Shown piece by piece: positions 6,970-15,352 of a stretch of DNA of 26,729 nucleotides. A program made the translations under genes and the position numbers. Each line of letters starts with the position of its first letter. Position 1 is the first letter of the stretch. Origin of the DNA: CAZQRW01 sp964596115 (GTDB taxonomy: Bacteria; Hydrothermota; UBA3072; B12-G15); NCBI GenBank assembly GCA_964596115.1, contig CAZQRW010000028.1:1-26729 (forward strand), given 5' to 3'. Below the pieces are notes generated by a model. It was not told where the DNA came from. It searched no databases and saw nothing but the letters and a program-made list of their open reading frames with translations.

Positions 6970-9012
6970 TTTTATTCATTAGCAGATAGGGTAAGATACG
7001 TAAAAGGAGTTGGACCATTACGAGAAAAGGCCCTGAACAGATTGGGTCTTTTCTCTATTCACGATATTATTTTTTATCCACCCTCACGATATATTGACTT
7101 CAGTAACATAAAAAAAATCTCCAATATTATCCTCGGTGAATCTGTAAGTATTCAAGGAAAAGTAATCAGTGTAAACGTCAAAAAAACTCGCAGGATGAAA
7201 ATAGGCGAAGTCACGATATATGATGGGAGTGGCACATTAACAGGGGTATGGTTCAATCAAGAATGGATAAAAGATGCCTTCAGGAGTGGACAAAATGTTA
7301 TATTTAGTGGAAAGATTACTTTTTATAATGGATATCAGATTCAAAACCCAGAATATGAAATTGTCGAGGATGAAGATATCCCATTAATACACACCGGTAG
7401 AATCCTTCCTATATATAGATTAACAAAAGGAATCTCCCAACGTGTAATGAGGTCGATCATATACACAGCAATAAAAAAATACCTCACCCTTATGACAGAT
7501 CCTCTACAAACGGAGGAATTAAAAAGATTTTCCCTTATTGGAGTGCATAAGGCATTAGAAAATCTTCATTTCCCCGAAAATCCATCGATTCTAAGGTCTG
7601 CAATTAAGAGACTCGCATTTGATGAAATCTTTGGTCTTGAACTTTACCTCAAATCCAGAAAAAAAGGTATCAAAAGAGTAAATGGCATAAGTTTTAATAC
7701 AAAAAGTAAAATTGCAAGAACATTTTTTGATTCTCTCCCATTTTCATTAACAAAATGGCAAATAAGGGCACTGAAGGAAATACTTGACGATATGTCAAAG
7801 CCGCACCCAATGAACAGACTTCTACAGGGTGACGTAGGCTCCGGAAAAACAATCGTTGCACTTATTGCCTCATTAGTTGCCATTGATAATGATTTTAACG
7901 TTGCCTTTATGGCCCCTACTGAAATTCTTGCATGGCAGCACTACTATGTGATTAAAGAATTTCTAAAGAAAATGGATATTCCTGTATATCTTCTTGTAGG
8001 AGGTACAAAAAAATCAACAAAGGAAAAAATCCTTAATTCACTTATCAAAAACAATGGAATAATTGTAGGAACACATGCCTTGCTACAGTCAGATGTGAAA
8101 ATAAGCGATATTGGGCTTGTTATTATAGATGAGCAGCATAGATTCGGCGTATTACAGAGAGAAGCCCTAATAAGTAAAGGAGAAAATCCTGATGTCCTCT
8201 TTCTTACTGCAACGCCAATTCCAAGAACACTTGCACTAAGTGTATATGGTGATCTTGACGTTTCCACTATAGATAAGATGCCGCCAGGAAGGATTCCACC
8301 CGTTACGAGGTGGGCCAATGAAAATAAAAGAGATGAAATTTATAAATTTGTCAGAAATCAAGTTATGTCAGGGCAAAAGGCATATATAGTACTCCCATTA
8401 ATTGAGGAATCAGAAAAAGTAGAATTGAAGGCTGCAAAAAAAATGTACGAGAAGTTGAGAAAAACATACTTTAAGGATATTTCAGTAGGACTCCTTTATG
8501 GAAGAATGAAAAATAAAGAAAAAGAAGAAACAATGAAAAGATTCAGATCAGGGGATGTGAGAATCCTCATTTCTACTACTGTTATTGAAGTAGGCGTTGA
8601 TGTTAGGGAAGCAAATGTAATGGTAATTGAGAATGCCGATAGATTTGGTCTATCGCAGCTTCACCAGTTGAGAGGAAGAATAGGAAGGGGTGGAGAAAAA
8701 TCCTACTGTATTCTTATAACAGAGGGTAATGTTACAGAAGAAGCAGGTAAAAGACTCAGGGCAATGGAAAAATATACGGATGGTTTTAAACTTTCGGAGA
8801 TAGACCTCAAGATAAGGGGGCCTGGGCAATTCTTTGGAACCAGACAACATGGTTTTTCTGATTTTCAATTCTTTGACATTTTTAGAGATAGAAATTTGTT
8901 AAGTATTGCAAGGGAGTTTGCAGAAGAGATTCTTTCAAGAAAAGATGAAAAAAGATTTTTAAGTATTATCAAAAGAATAGAGGATAGAGGTAATCTTGTT
9001 AATATTGCTTAA
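6970..9012 (+). CDS. recG: ATP-dependent DNA helicase RecG
   Basis: This is the branch-migrating helicase that regresses stalled forks and processes Holliday junctions. Order seen: helix-hairpin-helix-like wedge start (RVRYVKGVGPLREKALNRL), OB wedge with YPPSRYIDF, Walker A (LLQGDVGSGKTIVAL), DEQH box (VIIDEQHRFGV), motif III (FLTATPIPRTLAL), motif VI (QLRGRIGRGG) and a C-terminal TRG-like region. Start: the first canonical start in frame is TTG at 7042 (656 aa), but it would cut off the KGVGP segment. Homology runs in the same frame back to about 6970, just after an SD-like GGAGGAAGG at 6961-6969, with no ATG, GTG or TTG there. The true start is therefore unresolved and I give the homology limit. 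It is probably the last gene of the ton operon and is convergent with purC. Confidence 0.9.
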   Translation, partial: FYSLADRVRYVKGVGPLREKALNRLGLFSIHDIIFYPPSRYIDFSNIKKISNIILGESVSIQGKVISVNVKKTRRMKIGEVTIYDGSGTLTGVWFNQEWIKDAFRSGQNVIFSGKITFYNGYQIQNPEYEIVEDEDIPLIHTGRILPIYRLTKGISQRVMRSIIYTAIKKYLTLMTDPLQTEELKRFSLIGVHKALENLHFPENPSILRSAIKRLAFDEIFGLELYLKSRKKGIKRVNGISFNTKSKIARTFFDSLPFSLTKWQIRALKEILDDMSKPHPMNRLLQGDVGSGKTIVALIASLVAIDNDFNVAFMAPTEILAWQHYYVIKEFLKKMDIPVYLLVGGTKKSTKEKILNSLIKNNGIIVGTHALLQSDVKISDIGLVIIDEQHRFGVLQREALISKGENPDVLFLTATPIPRTLALSVYGDLDVSTIDKMPPGRIPPVTRWANENKRDEIYKFVRNQVMSGQKAYIVLPLIEESEKVELKAAKKMYEKLRKTYFKDISVGLLYGRMKNKEKEETMKRFRSGDVRILISTTVIEVGVDVREANVMVIENADRFGLSQLHQLRGRIGRGGEKSYCILITEGNVTEEAGKRLRAMEKYTDGFKLSEIDLKIRGPGQFFGTRQHGFSDFQFFDIFRDRNLLSIAREFAEEILSRKDEKRFLSIIKRIEDRGNLVNIA

Positions 9013-9034
9013 AGTAATGTTCTCCACCTAACTT

Positions 9035-9910
9035 TTAACCGCTACCTAATTTATTCCCTGTAAGTATCTCATAGATTTTTATGTATCTTTCAGATGTTTT
9101 TTTTACAACATCCTCAGGAAGGGGTGGCGGTGATGACTTTCTTTCCCAACCAGAATTTAGCAAGTATGCCCTGACATACTCCTTATCAAGGTTCATTAGA
9201 TGACCTTTATTGTACTCATTCAGATCAAAAAACCTGGAGGAATCAGGGGTAAGAGCCTCATCTATTAAAATGACTCTCCCATCAATCTCCCCAAATTCAA
9301 ATTTTGTATCAGCAATAATTATCCCCTTCTGAAGGGCAAAGTCTTTGCCATACTTATATATTGATATAGCCTTATCCCTTAAGTAACGTGCCTTCTCTTC
9401 ACCCAGGCTATTAACAAGTTCTTCAAATTTCACTGGTCTATCGTGTCCTGTCTCTTCCTTTGTCGTAGGGGTAAAAATTGGTTCTGGAAGCCTATCCCCT
9501 TCACTTAATCCATCAGGCAACTTTATACCAGAGATGCTACCATTTTTTTTATATTCTCTATACCCTCCACCTACTATATATCCTCTAATAATAAACTCAA
9601 ATGGAAGTGGTTTTGACATTTGCACAACCATTGATCTATCCTTTAATTCATTATATTTACCCAGCCCGTACTGTGTAAGATCGTCCGTCAAAAAATGATT
9701 ATCAACATTAAGTTTTTGAAACCAAAATATAGAAAGTTTATTTAAAACAACTCCCTTAAATGGTATTAAGGATTTAAGTACATAATCGAATGCAGAGATT
9801 CTATCTGTAGAAACGATAAGTAATTTATTATCATTAATATAAAAAATATCCCTGACCTTTCCCCTCTTAAGAAGTTTGAGGTCAGGGATATCAATTTTAG
9901 CAATTATCAA
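9035..9910 (-). CDS. purC: phosphoribosylaminoimidazole-succinocarboxamide synthase
   Basis: This SAICAR synthetase catalyses ATP-dependent joining of CAIR and aspartate in purine synthesis. It has 291 residues, a usual length. Signatures: LLKRGKVRDIFYI (N-terminal nucleotide-binding strand), DRISAFDYVL, PFEFIIRGYIVGGGYREY, EETGHDRPV, IIADTKFEFG and LIDEALTPDSSRFF. The start chosen is TTG at 9910, directly after the rpmE stop (TAATTG), because homology to the family begins only a few residues later. GGAG within the end of rpmE may act as RBS. It is third in a rho-rpmE-purC series and faces recG tail to tail with 22 bp between them. Confidence 0.95.
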   Translation of the reverse strand: MIIAKIDIPDLKLLKRGKVRDIFYINDNKLLIVSTDRISAFDYVLKSLIPFKGVVLNKLSIFWFQKLNVDNHFLTDDLTQYGLGKYNELKDRSMVVQMSKPLPFEFIIRGYIVGGGYREYKKNGSISGIKLPDGLSEGDRLPEPIFTPTTKEETGHDRPVKFEELVNSLGEEKARYLRDKAISIYKYGKDFALQKGIIIADTKFEFGEIDGRVILIDEALTPDSSRFFDLNEYNKGHLMNLDKEYVRAYLLNSGWERKSSPPPLPEDVVKKTSERYIKIYEILTGNKLGSG

Positions 9911-10114
9911 TTACCGTCTATCTCCATATTTTTTATTAAATTTCTCTACCCTTCCTGCAGTGTCAATAATCTTCTGGGTACCAGTAAAAAATGGATGACA
10001 TTTAGAACATATCTCTACATGTATTTCTTTCTTCGTTGACCTCGTATGAACCTCATTTCCGCAAGAGCATTTAATAACACAATCGAAATAATCAGGATGA
10101 ATTCCTTTTTTCAT
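9911..10114 (-). CDS. rpmE: 50S ribosomal protein L31 (bL31), zinc-binding form
   Basis: The protein has 67 residues. MKKGIHPDYF at the start and ATGs preceded by GGAGGTAAA fix the gene. Four cysteines (CSCGN and CSKCHPFFTG) define the zinc-containing C+ type of bL31. FFTGTQKIIDTAGRVEKFNKKY is the usual C-terminal segment of this protein. It begins 12 bp after the rho stop, the classic rho-rpmE neighbourhood. Confidence 0.96.
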   Translation of the reverse strand: MKKGIHPDYFDCVIKCSCGNEVHTRSTKKEIHVEICSKCHPFFTGTQKIIDTAGRVEKFNKKYGDRR

Positions 10115-10126
10115 TTTACCTCCGAG

Positions 10127-11374
10127 TCAGGCGGTCATCGCCCTTAAGAATTCTTTATTGTTTTTGGTTAGTCGCATTTTTGAAATTAAAAATTCCATCG
10201 CCTCTACAGGTGTAGACATCTCACTAAGTAATTTCCTTAATACCCACACCCTATTCAACTCTTCAGGCGTCAAAAGTAGCTCTTCTTTTCTGGTACCAGA
10301 TTTAAATATATCAATAGCCGGGAAAATTCTTCTATCCGCAAGAGATCTATCAAGAACAATTTCCTGGTTTCCTGTTCCTTTAAACTCCTCGAAAATTACC
10401 TCATCCATTCTTGAGCCTGTTTCAATAAGTGCAGTTGCAATAATTGTTAGGCTTCCTCCTTCTTCAACCTTTCTTGCGGCACCAAAGAATTTTTTGGGTA
10501 CCTGAAGTGCATTCGAATCTATTCCGCCTGAAAGGGTCTTGCCACTATGGGGAATACTCAGGTTATTAGCCCTTGCATATCTCGTTATACTATCAAGCAG
10601 AATTACTACATCCCTTTTAGTTTCAACGAGCCTTTTGGACTTTTCAAGCGCCATCTTAGCAACCTGGAGGTGTCTATCTGGCGGCTCATCAAAGGTTGAA
10701 CTTAGAACTTCTGCCCTAACAGACCTTTTCATATCTGTAACTTCTTCTGGTCTTTCATCTATCAATAGTATTATTAAAAATACTTCAGGATGATTTTCAG
10801 TTATAGAATTTGCAATCTTCTGAAGTAATACAGTTTTACCAGCCCTTGGAGGTGACACTATTAAACTTCTCTGTCCCTTACCAAGAGGAGCAAGCAGGTC
10901 AATTATTCTCATTGATATATCTCCATCAGACCTTTCAAGTTTTATTCTCTGGTTTGGATGAAGTGGTGTAAGCCGTTCAAAAACTATCCTCCTTCTAACC
11001 GTTTCAGGTGGCTCACCATTTATGGACATAATCCTTACCATAGCAAAATATTTTTCACTCTGCTTTGGAGGACGGATCTCCCCCTTCAATATGTGCCCTG
11101 TCTTTAAACCAAGCCTCTTTATCTGGTTTGGAGAAATATAAATATCATCCTGGCTTGCAGTATAGCTATGTGCAGAGGAACGTACAAAACCATAGCCTTC
11201 AGGTAATACTTCAAGTACCCCTTCAGCAATGAGATTACCTTCATTTTCTGCCTTTGCCTGAAGAAGGGATTCGATAAGTTCTTTTTTCCTCTTTCCCGAT
11301 ACTGGAATCCCCAAATCCTTCGCTAATCTGGAGAGTTCCTGAAACGTCTTTCTTTCAAGTTCTGCTGATTTCAT
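10127..11374 (-). CDS. rho: transcription termination factor Rho
   Basis: This hexameric RNA helicase terminates untranslated transcripts. It has 415 residues, as in most bacteria, without a long N-terminal insertion. Domains: N-terminal helical domain (LARLAKDLGIPV-like, about 10-45), RNA-binding cold-shock-like domain (GVLEVLPEGYGFVRS), Walker A (SPPRAGKTVLLQ), DERPEEVTDM, Walker B (VVILLDSITRYAR), Q-loop/R-loop region (SGGIDSNAL) and GTGNQEIVLDRSLADRRIFP. The start ATG at 11374 has no RBS; the promoter's -10 box lies only 9 nt upstream. Only one intrinsic terminator was found in this window, which fits active use of Rho. Confidence 0.97.
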   Translation of the reverse strand: MKSAELERKTFQELSRLAKDLGIPVSGKRKKELIESLLQAKAENEGNLIAEGVLEVLPEGYGFVRSSAHSYTASQDDIYISPNQIKRLGLKTGHILKGEIRPPKQSEKYFAMVRIMSINGEPPETVRRRIVFERLTPLHPNQRIKLERSDGDISMRIIDLLAPLGKGQRSLIVSPPRAGKTVLLQKIANSITENHPEVFLIILLIDERPEEVTDMKRSVRAEVLSSTFDEPPDRHLQVAKMALEKSKRLVETKRDVVILLDSITRYARANNLSIPHSGKTLSGGIDSNALQVPKKFFGAARKVEEGGSLTIIATALIETGSRMDEVIFEEFKGTGNQEIVLDRSLADRRIFPAIDIFKSGTRKEELLLTPEELNRVWVLRKLLSEMSTPVEAMEFLISKMRLTKNNKEFLRAMTA

Positions 11375-11383
11375 AGATAATTC

Positions 11384-11411
11384 AATATAATTTTTTTTCT
11401 CTATTTGTCAA
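11384..11411 (-). promoter_or_regulatory. promoter of rho, near-leaderless
   Basis: On the minus strand TTGACA (11406-11411) and TATATT (11384-11389) are 16 bp apart. Nine bases separate the -10 box from the ATG, leaving a leader of about 0-3 nt and no Shine-Dalgarno. Confidence 0.65.
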
Positions 11412-11425
11412 CCCCAATAAGATAG

Positions 11426-11790
11426 CTACTCTTTTGATTTCTTTTTCTCCTCTGCTGCTTTTTTCCTATCCTTTATGAGCTCTTCCCTTACTAACTTTGT
11501 ACCACATTTTGGGCAGGTCATTGAAGGACAAGATACGCCTTGCTGATGCGGAGTTCTATATCCACATTTGGGACAGACACAATAACCCTGCGGTCCATAA
11601 CCCATACCGCTCTGTCCCATTCCTCTCCCTCCTCCTCTACCCATTCCTCTTCCTCNNNNNNNNNNNNNNNNNNNNNNNNNNNNNNNNNNNNNNNNNNNNN
11701 NNNNNNNNNNNNNNNNNNNNNNNNNNNNNNNNNNNNNNNNNNNNNNNNNNNNNNNCCTCTTCCTCTACCTAAACCTGATCCGCCAAACAT
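11426..11790 (-). CDS. Gly/Arg-rich zinc-ribbon protein, interrupted by an assembly gap
   Basis: The start (MFGGSGLGRGR) at 11790 is preceded by GGGAGGT, which lies in the last codons of lon. The sequence then enters 100 Ns and resumes with Gly/Arg/Met-rich repeats (MGRGGGRGMGQSGMGYG). It ends in a zinc ribbon (YCVCPKCGYRTPHQQGVSC, then CPKCGTKL) and a lysine-rich tail. Both gap flanks read GAGGAAGAGG on the minus strand, so the missing part is probably the glycine-rich repeat, and true length and frame across the gap are unknown. The zinc-ribbon half in 11426-11644 is clear. Function is unknown; nucleic acid or metal binding is only a guess. It is last in the SAM hydrolase-Hsp20-Lon series. 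Confidence 0.65.
11656..11755. other. assembly gap of 100 Ns
   Basis: Exactly 100 Ns, a conventional filler for gaps of unknown size. The flanks are purine/pyrimidine-biased repeats coding for Gly/Arg, a likely cause of assembly failure. Confidence 0.95.
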
Positions 11791-11791
11791 G

Positions 11792-14149
11792 TTACCTCCC
11801 TTTTGATTTTTTATCTACTAATGATATCTTTATAGCATCATCAACCCTTTCAACAAAATAAAACTTGAGACCTTTTTTTTGCCTGTCTGGTATTTTAACA
11901 AGATCTTTTCTATTCTCCCTTGGGAGAATAATATTTTTGATGCCAGCCATTTTTGCAGCGAGTACTTTTTCTTTAATTCCCCCAACGGGCAAAATTTCTC
12001 CTCTAAGTGTAATTTCTCCAGTCATAGCGACATCAGAAGATACTGGTTTATTAGAAAGCAATGAAATAAGGGATGTCATCATTGTTATCCCTGCAGAGGG
12101 TCCATCCTTTGGAATTGCGCCTTCAGGTATATGAATATGCAAATCATACTTGTCATAAAAATCAGGGTCTATGCCAAAACTTCTTGCGTTTGCACGGATA
12201 TAGGACAATCCAGCTTCTGCAGATTCCTTCATAACATCACCCATTTGACCTGTAAGAATGAGGTTCCTTTTCCCTTTCATTTTCGTTGACTCCACAAATA
12301 AGACCTCTCCACCCACTGGAGTCCATGCAAGACCTGTAGCAACTCCAACCTCTGATTTTTTCATTTTCTTTCCCTTTTCAAAATAAGGAGGACCAAGATA
12401 TTCTGAAAGTTCTTTCGTCTCTATCTTGAATGGACTTGTTTCCCCAAGGGTTAATTTCTTGGCTATTTTTCTAAAAACCTTCCCTATCTCCCTTTCAAGA
12501 TTCCTTACACCTGCCTCTCTGGTATATTGTATAATTATAGTGTATACTGCATCCTTAGTTATACTAACATCTTTCTTTTTCAACCCATTCTCTGAAAGTT
12601 GCTTCGGGATAAGGTATTTTTTTGCAATTTGATACTTCTCCTCAACTGTGTAACCTGATATTCTAATTATCTCCATCCTATCTTTAAGTGCAGGAGGAAT
12701 TGTATCTACTACATTTGCAGTCGTTATAAACATTACATGTGATAAATCAAAAGGGACATCTAAATAATGATCCATAAATGAATCATTCTGTTCAGGATCC
12801 AATACCTCAAGTAAGGCACTCGAAGGATCACCTCTGAAATCTGCACCTACTTTGTCTATTTCGTCAAGCATAAAAACGGGATTCTTTGTACCGGCTCTTT
12901 TTATTGATTGAATAATTCTTCCTGGAAGTGCACCAACATATGTTCTTCTATGCCCTCTAATCTCTGCTTCATCTCTTATGCCACCAAGAGAAATCCTGAT
13001 AAATTTTCTTCCCAGCGCCCTCGCAATAGAGTGACCGAGAGAGGTTTTACCTACACCTGGAGGACCAACAAAGCATATAATAGGGCCCTTTACCGATTTC
13101 TTTAGTTTTCTGACAGCCAAAAATTCAAGAAGTCTATCTTTCACATCTTCCAGGTCGTAGTGATCCTCGTTTAGTATTCTCTTGGCTCTCTGAATATCAA
13201 GATTATCTTTTGTTTCCTTTGCCCAGGGAATATCAATAAGCCAGTCAAGATAGGTTCTTATAACTGTATATTCGGCAGCCTGTGGGGGGACTACACGTAA
13301 TCTCCCCAATTCTTCCATTGCTACTTTCTCCACCTCAGCAGGCATTTTTGATTTTTTTATTTTTTTCTCGAGTTCCTTTATCTCAATTTCTCTTTCATCC
13401 CCCTCTCCCAACTCTTTTTTGATTGCCTTCAGTTGTTCCCTGAGGAAAAACTCCTTCTGAGCTTTGTCCATCTCATTTTTTATCTTTGACCTTATCTCTT
13501 CCCCAAGTTTGAGTATATCAAGTTCTTTCGTCAATATTGAAATAAGCTTTTTCAACCTTTCTTTTACATTTACAGTTTCAAGAAGGTCCTGTTTCTGCTC
13601 TGTTTCTATCTTCATATATGCTGCTATAAAATCTGCAAGTTTTGAAGGATCATCAATATTCATCACTACTGCAGACAATTCCTCGGGTAAATACGGAGAG
13701 AGCTTCGATAACTCTTGATAAAGCTTTGTTGTATCCATAACAAGAGCATCCATCTCCATATCTTTTTCAACGATTTCATCGACAGGTTTTACGCTGGCGA
13801 TATAGTAAGGCTCTGATTGAACAATTTTTGTAATTTTTATTCTTTCGAATCCAAGAACAATAATCCTTAATGAGCCATCTGGCAGTCTAAACATTCTGGT
13901 AATTTTGGCGACTATGCCAAATCTATAAATACTGTCTTCATCTGGAAATTCGTCCATTCCTTTTTGAAGGAAGAGGCCTATAAGTTTATCTTTATTCAAG
14001 GCATCATCAACAAGCTTTATATTCTGTGGAAGCTTTATAGCTATAGGAATAAATATAGACGGAAATGCCACTGCATCTCTTAACGTCAATATAGGCAGTT
14101 TTTCTGGAATTTCAATCTTCTCTTGTTCAAGGCTCAATTCCATTTCCAC
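11792..14149 (-). CDS. lon: ATP-dependent protease Lon (LonA)
   Basis: The protein has 785 residues, a standard LonA length. Order: N-terminal substrate domain (LPILTLRDAVAFPSIFIPI), coiled region (about 205-280), AAA+ module with Walker A GPPGVGKTSLG (about 358-368) and Walker B PVFMLDEIDKVG, then the protease domain. The catalytic dyad is Ser in KDGPSAGI (about 682) and Lys in KEKVLAAKMAG (about 725), the normal spacing. It degrades damaged and regulatory proteins in the cytoplasm. AAGGAGG precedes the start; an in-frame GTG lies 6 nt before the ATG and is a possible alternative. It follows hsp20 by 9 bp and its last codons hold the RBS of the zinc-ribbon gene. Confidence 0.97.
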   Translation of the reverse strand: MEMELSLEQEKIEIPEKLPILTLRDAVAFPSIFIPIAIKLPQNIKLVDDALNKDKLIGLFLQKGMDEFPDEDSIYRFGIVAKITRMFRLPDGSLRIIVLGFERIKITKIVQSEPYYIASVKPVDEIVEKDMEMDALVMDTTKLYQELSKLSPYLPEELSAVVMNIDDPSKLADFIAAYMKIETEQKQDLLETVNVKERLKKLISILTKELDILKLGEEIRSKIKNEMDKAQKEFFLREQLKAIKKELGEGDEREIEIKELEKKIKKSKMPAEVEKVAMEELGRLRVVPPQAAEYTVIRTYLDWLIDIPWAKETKDNLDIQRAKRILNEDHYDLEDVKDRLLEFLAVRKLKKSVKGPIICFVGPPGVGKTSLGHSIARALGRKFIRISLGGIRDEAEIRGHRRTYVGALPGRIIQSIKRAGTKNPVFMLDEIDKVGADFRGDPSSALLEVLDPEQNDSFMDHYLDVPFDLSHVMFITTANVVDTIPPALKDRMEIIRISGYTVEEKYQIAKKYLIPKQLSENGLKKKDVSITKDAVYTIIIQYTREAGVRNLEREIGKVFRKIAKKLTLGETSPFKIETKELSEYLGPPYFEKGKKMKKSEVGVATGLAWTPVGGEVLFVESTKMKGKRNLILTGQMGDVMKESAEAGLSYIRANARSFGIDPDFYDKYDLHIHIPEGAIPKDGPSAGITMMTSLISLLSNKPVSSDVAMTGEITLRGEILPVGGIKEKVLAAKMAGIKNIILPRENRKDLVKIPDRQKKGLKFYFVERVDDAIKISLVDKKSKGR

Positions 14150-14158
14150 TTTTCCTCC

Positions 14159-14578
14159 TTACTCGATTTTGATAATTTTCTCGACTGGCAATTTTTTAGG
14201 GAGAATTATTTTTAGAAATCCGTTTTCATTTTCTACCTTCGCATTCTTTTCATCAATAGGAACGGGTATTGTTATTGTTCTGTTGAACTCACCAAAATCT
14301 ATCTCCATAGCGTGAAAATTCCTTCCCTTATCTGCAAATGGGTCATCCCTAACACCCGTTACTTGTAATCTTGAACCTTTTATTAATACCTTTATATCTT
14401 CAGGCCTTACGCCCGCTGCTTCTACAAGTACAATAAGTTCATCATTTGTCTCAAATATATTTACGGCTGGAATCCAAACATGTTCGTATGCAACGGGTCT
14501 ACTTGGATGCATAAAACTTTCAATGAGCATATCCATCTCTTTCTCAAATTTCTTCATTTCATCGAAAATATCACTCAT
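14159..14578 (-). CDS. Hsp20/alpha-crystallin small heat shock protein
   Basis: The protein has 139 residues. A short helical N-terminus (DEMKKFEKEMDMLIESF) leads to the alpha-crystallin domain: VWIPAVNIFETNDELIVLVE, AAGVRPEDIKV, FGEFNRTITIP and a closing GFLKIILPKK. The C-terminal IIKI matches the I-x-I motif that docks neighbouring dimers. By family it is an ATP-independent holdase that keeps unfolding proteins soluble. It overlaps the SAM hydrolase gene by 8 bp (RBS AGGAGG inside that gene) and precedes lon, so chaperone and protease are made together. Confidence 0.93.
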   Translation of the reverse strand: MSDIFDEMKKFEKEMDMLIESFMHPSRPVAYEHVWIPAVNIFETNDELIVLVEAAGVRPEDIKVLIKGSRLQVTGVRDDPFADKGRNFHAMEIDFGEFNRTITIPVPIDEKNAKVENENGFLKIILPKKLPVEKIIKIE

Positions 14579-15317
14579 TTTTCCTCCTCACTACTACTTT
14601 ATCACCAACTCTGGCTTTGAAAATTTTTGCTGCACTGCCTTCATTTATGCTTATTTCAAGAAGGCCGTAACTGTTAATAACACCCAAGGGTTCGTTTTCT
14701 TCTTTCTGAGAATAAAATTCCGCTATATCAATTATATTCGATTTATAAAGTATTTCAACCTTTCCCTGTAAAAATTTAGAATCTATATTGGTAATTATAT
14801 TGCCAAAATGATCGATGTGCATAACCTCACCATTAATTACACTGTTTTCGACTACTGGTTCGGGCATCTTAATCTTTATGGGGTTTTTTATCATTTTACC
14901 AATTTTAGAAAGATGAATACCTCTTACTATGTCAGCGGCGGCAGGGGCAAAAACATCTCTTCCATGGAATGTATTGGATGTAAAGGTGTATTTTTTTATT
15001 TCATATACTCTGCCCAATACAGGTGTAAGAACTCCATTGTCAGGGGCAACAAAGTAACTGCCATCTTTCTCGTTTACCAGTGCCCTTCTCTCACCTCCTA
15101 CCCCTGGATCAACCACAATAATATGGACACTTCCCTTTGGGAAATACGCAGGATAATATCTTAGAAAAAATGCAGCTGTTCTGACATCACCCATCCCTAT
15201 AGAATGAGTAATATCAACAATGGTCGCTTCTATAGTTCTTTTTAATATAACACCCTTCATTACTCCAACATAGGGATCTAATTCACCAAAATCGGTCATA
15301 AGGGTTATTACTTTCAT
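14571..15317 (-). CDS. S-adenosyl-L-methionine hydrolase family protein (DUF62/SAM hydroxide adenosyltransferase)
   Basis: The protein has 248 residues. It carries the family signatures in order: LMTDFGELDPYVGVMKGVI, VVDPGVGGERRAL, VAPDNGVLTP, NTFHGRDVFAPAAA, DHFGNIITNI and a C-terminal barrel ending GSAAKIFKARVGDKVVV. Characterised members split SAM with water into adenosine and methionine; that activity is transferred here by family. ATG 15317 follows a TATAAT box by only 7 nt, so it seems to start its own leaderless transcript inside the tail of the upstream membrane protein gene. It overlaps hsp20, linking SAM turnover with protein quality control in one operon. Confidence 0.9.
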   Translation of the reverse strand: MKVITLMTDFGELDPYVGVMKGVILKRTIEATIVDITHSIGMGDVRTAAFFLRYYPAYFPKGSVHIIVVDPGVGGERRALVNEKDGSYFVAPDNGVLTPVLGRVYEIKKYTFTSNTFHGRDVFAPAAADIVRGIHLSKIGKMIKNPIKIKMPEPVVENSVINGEVMHIDHFGNIITNIDSKFLQGKVEILYKSNIIDIAEFYSQKEENEPLGVINSYGLLEISINEGSAAKIFKARVGDKVVVRRKNE

Positions 15318-15324
15318 ATTTTAA

Positions 15325-15352
15325 ATTATATCTTATTAAACCTTACCCGCAA
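15325..15352 (-). promoter_or_regulatory. internal leaderless promoter of the SAM hydrolase-hsp20-lon operon
   Basis: On the minus strand TTGCGG (15347-15352) and TATAAT (15325-15330) are 16 bp apart, with 7 nt from the -10 box to the ATG at 15317. The promoter lies within the last codons of the upstream membrane protein gene. Confidence 0.55.

Noticed and set aside
11518..11790. Open frame running through the N gap and out in the frame EEEEWVEEEGEEWDRAVW
   Set aside because: The gap size is conventional, so frame is not preserved across it. The zinc-ribbon frame on the far side is clearly the real one.
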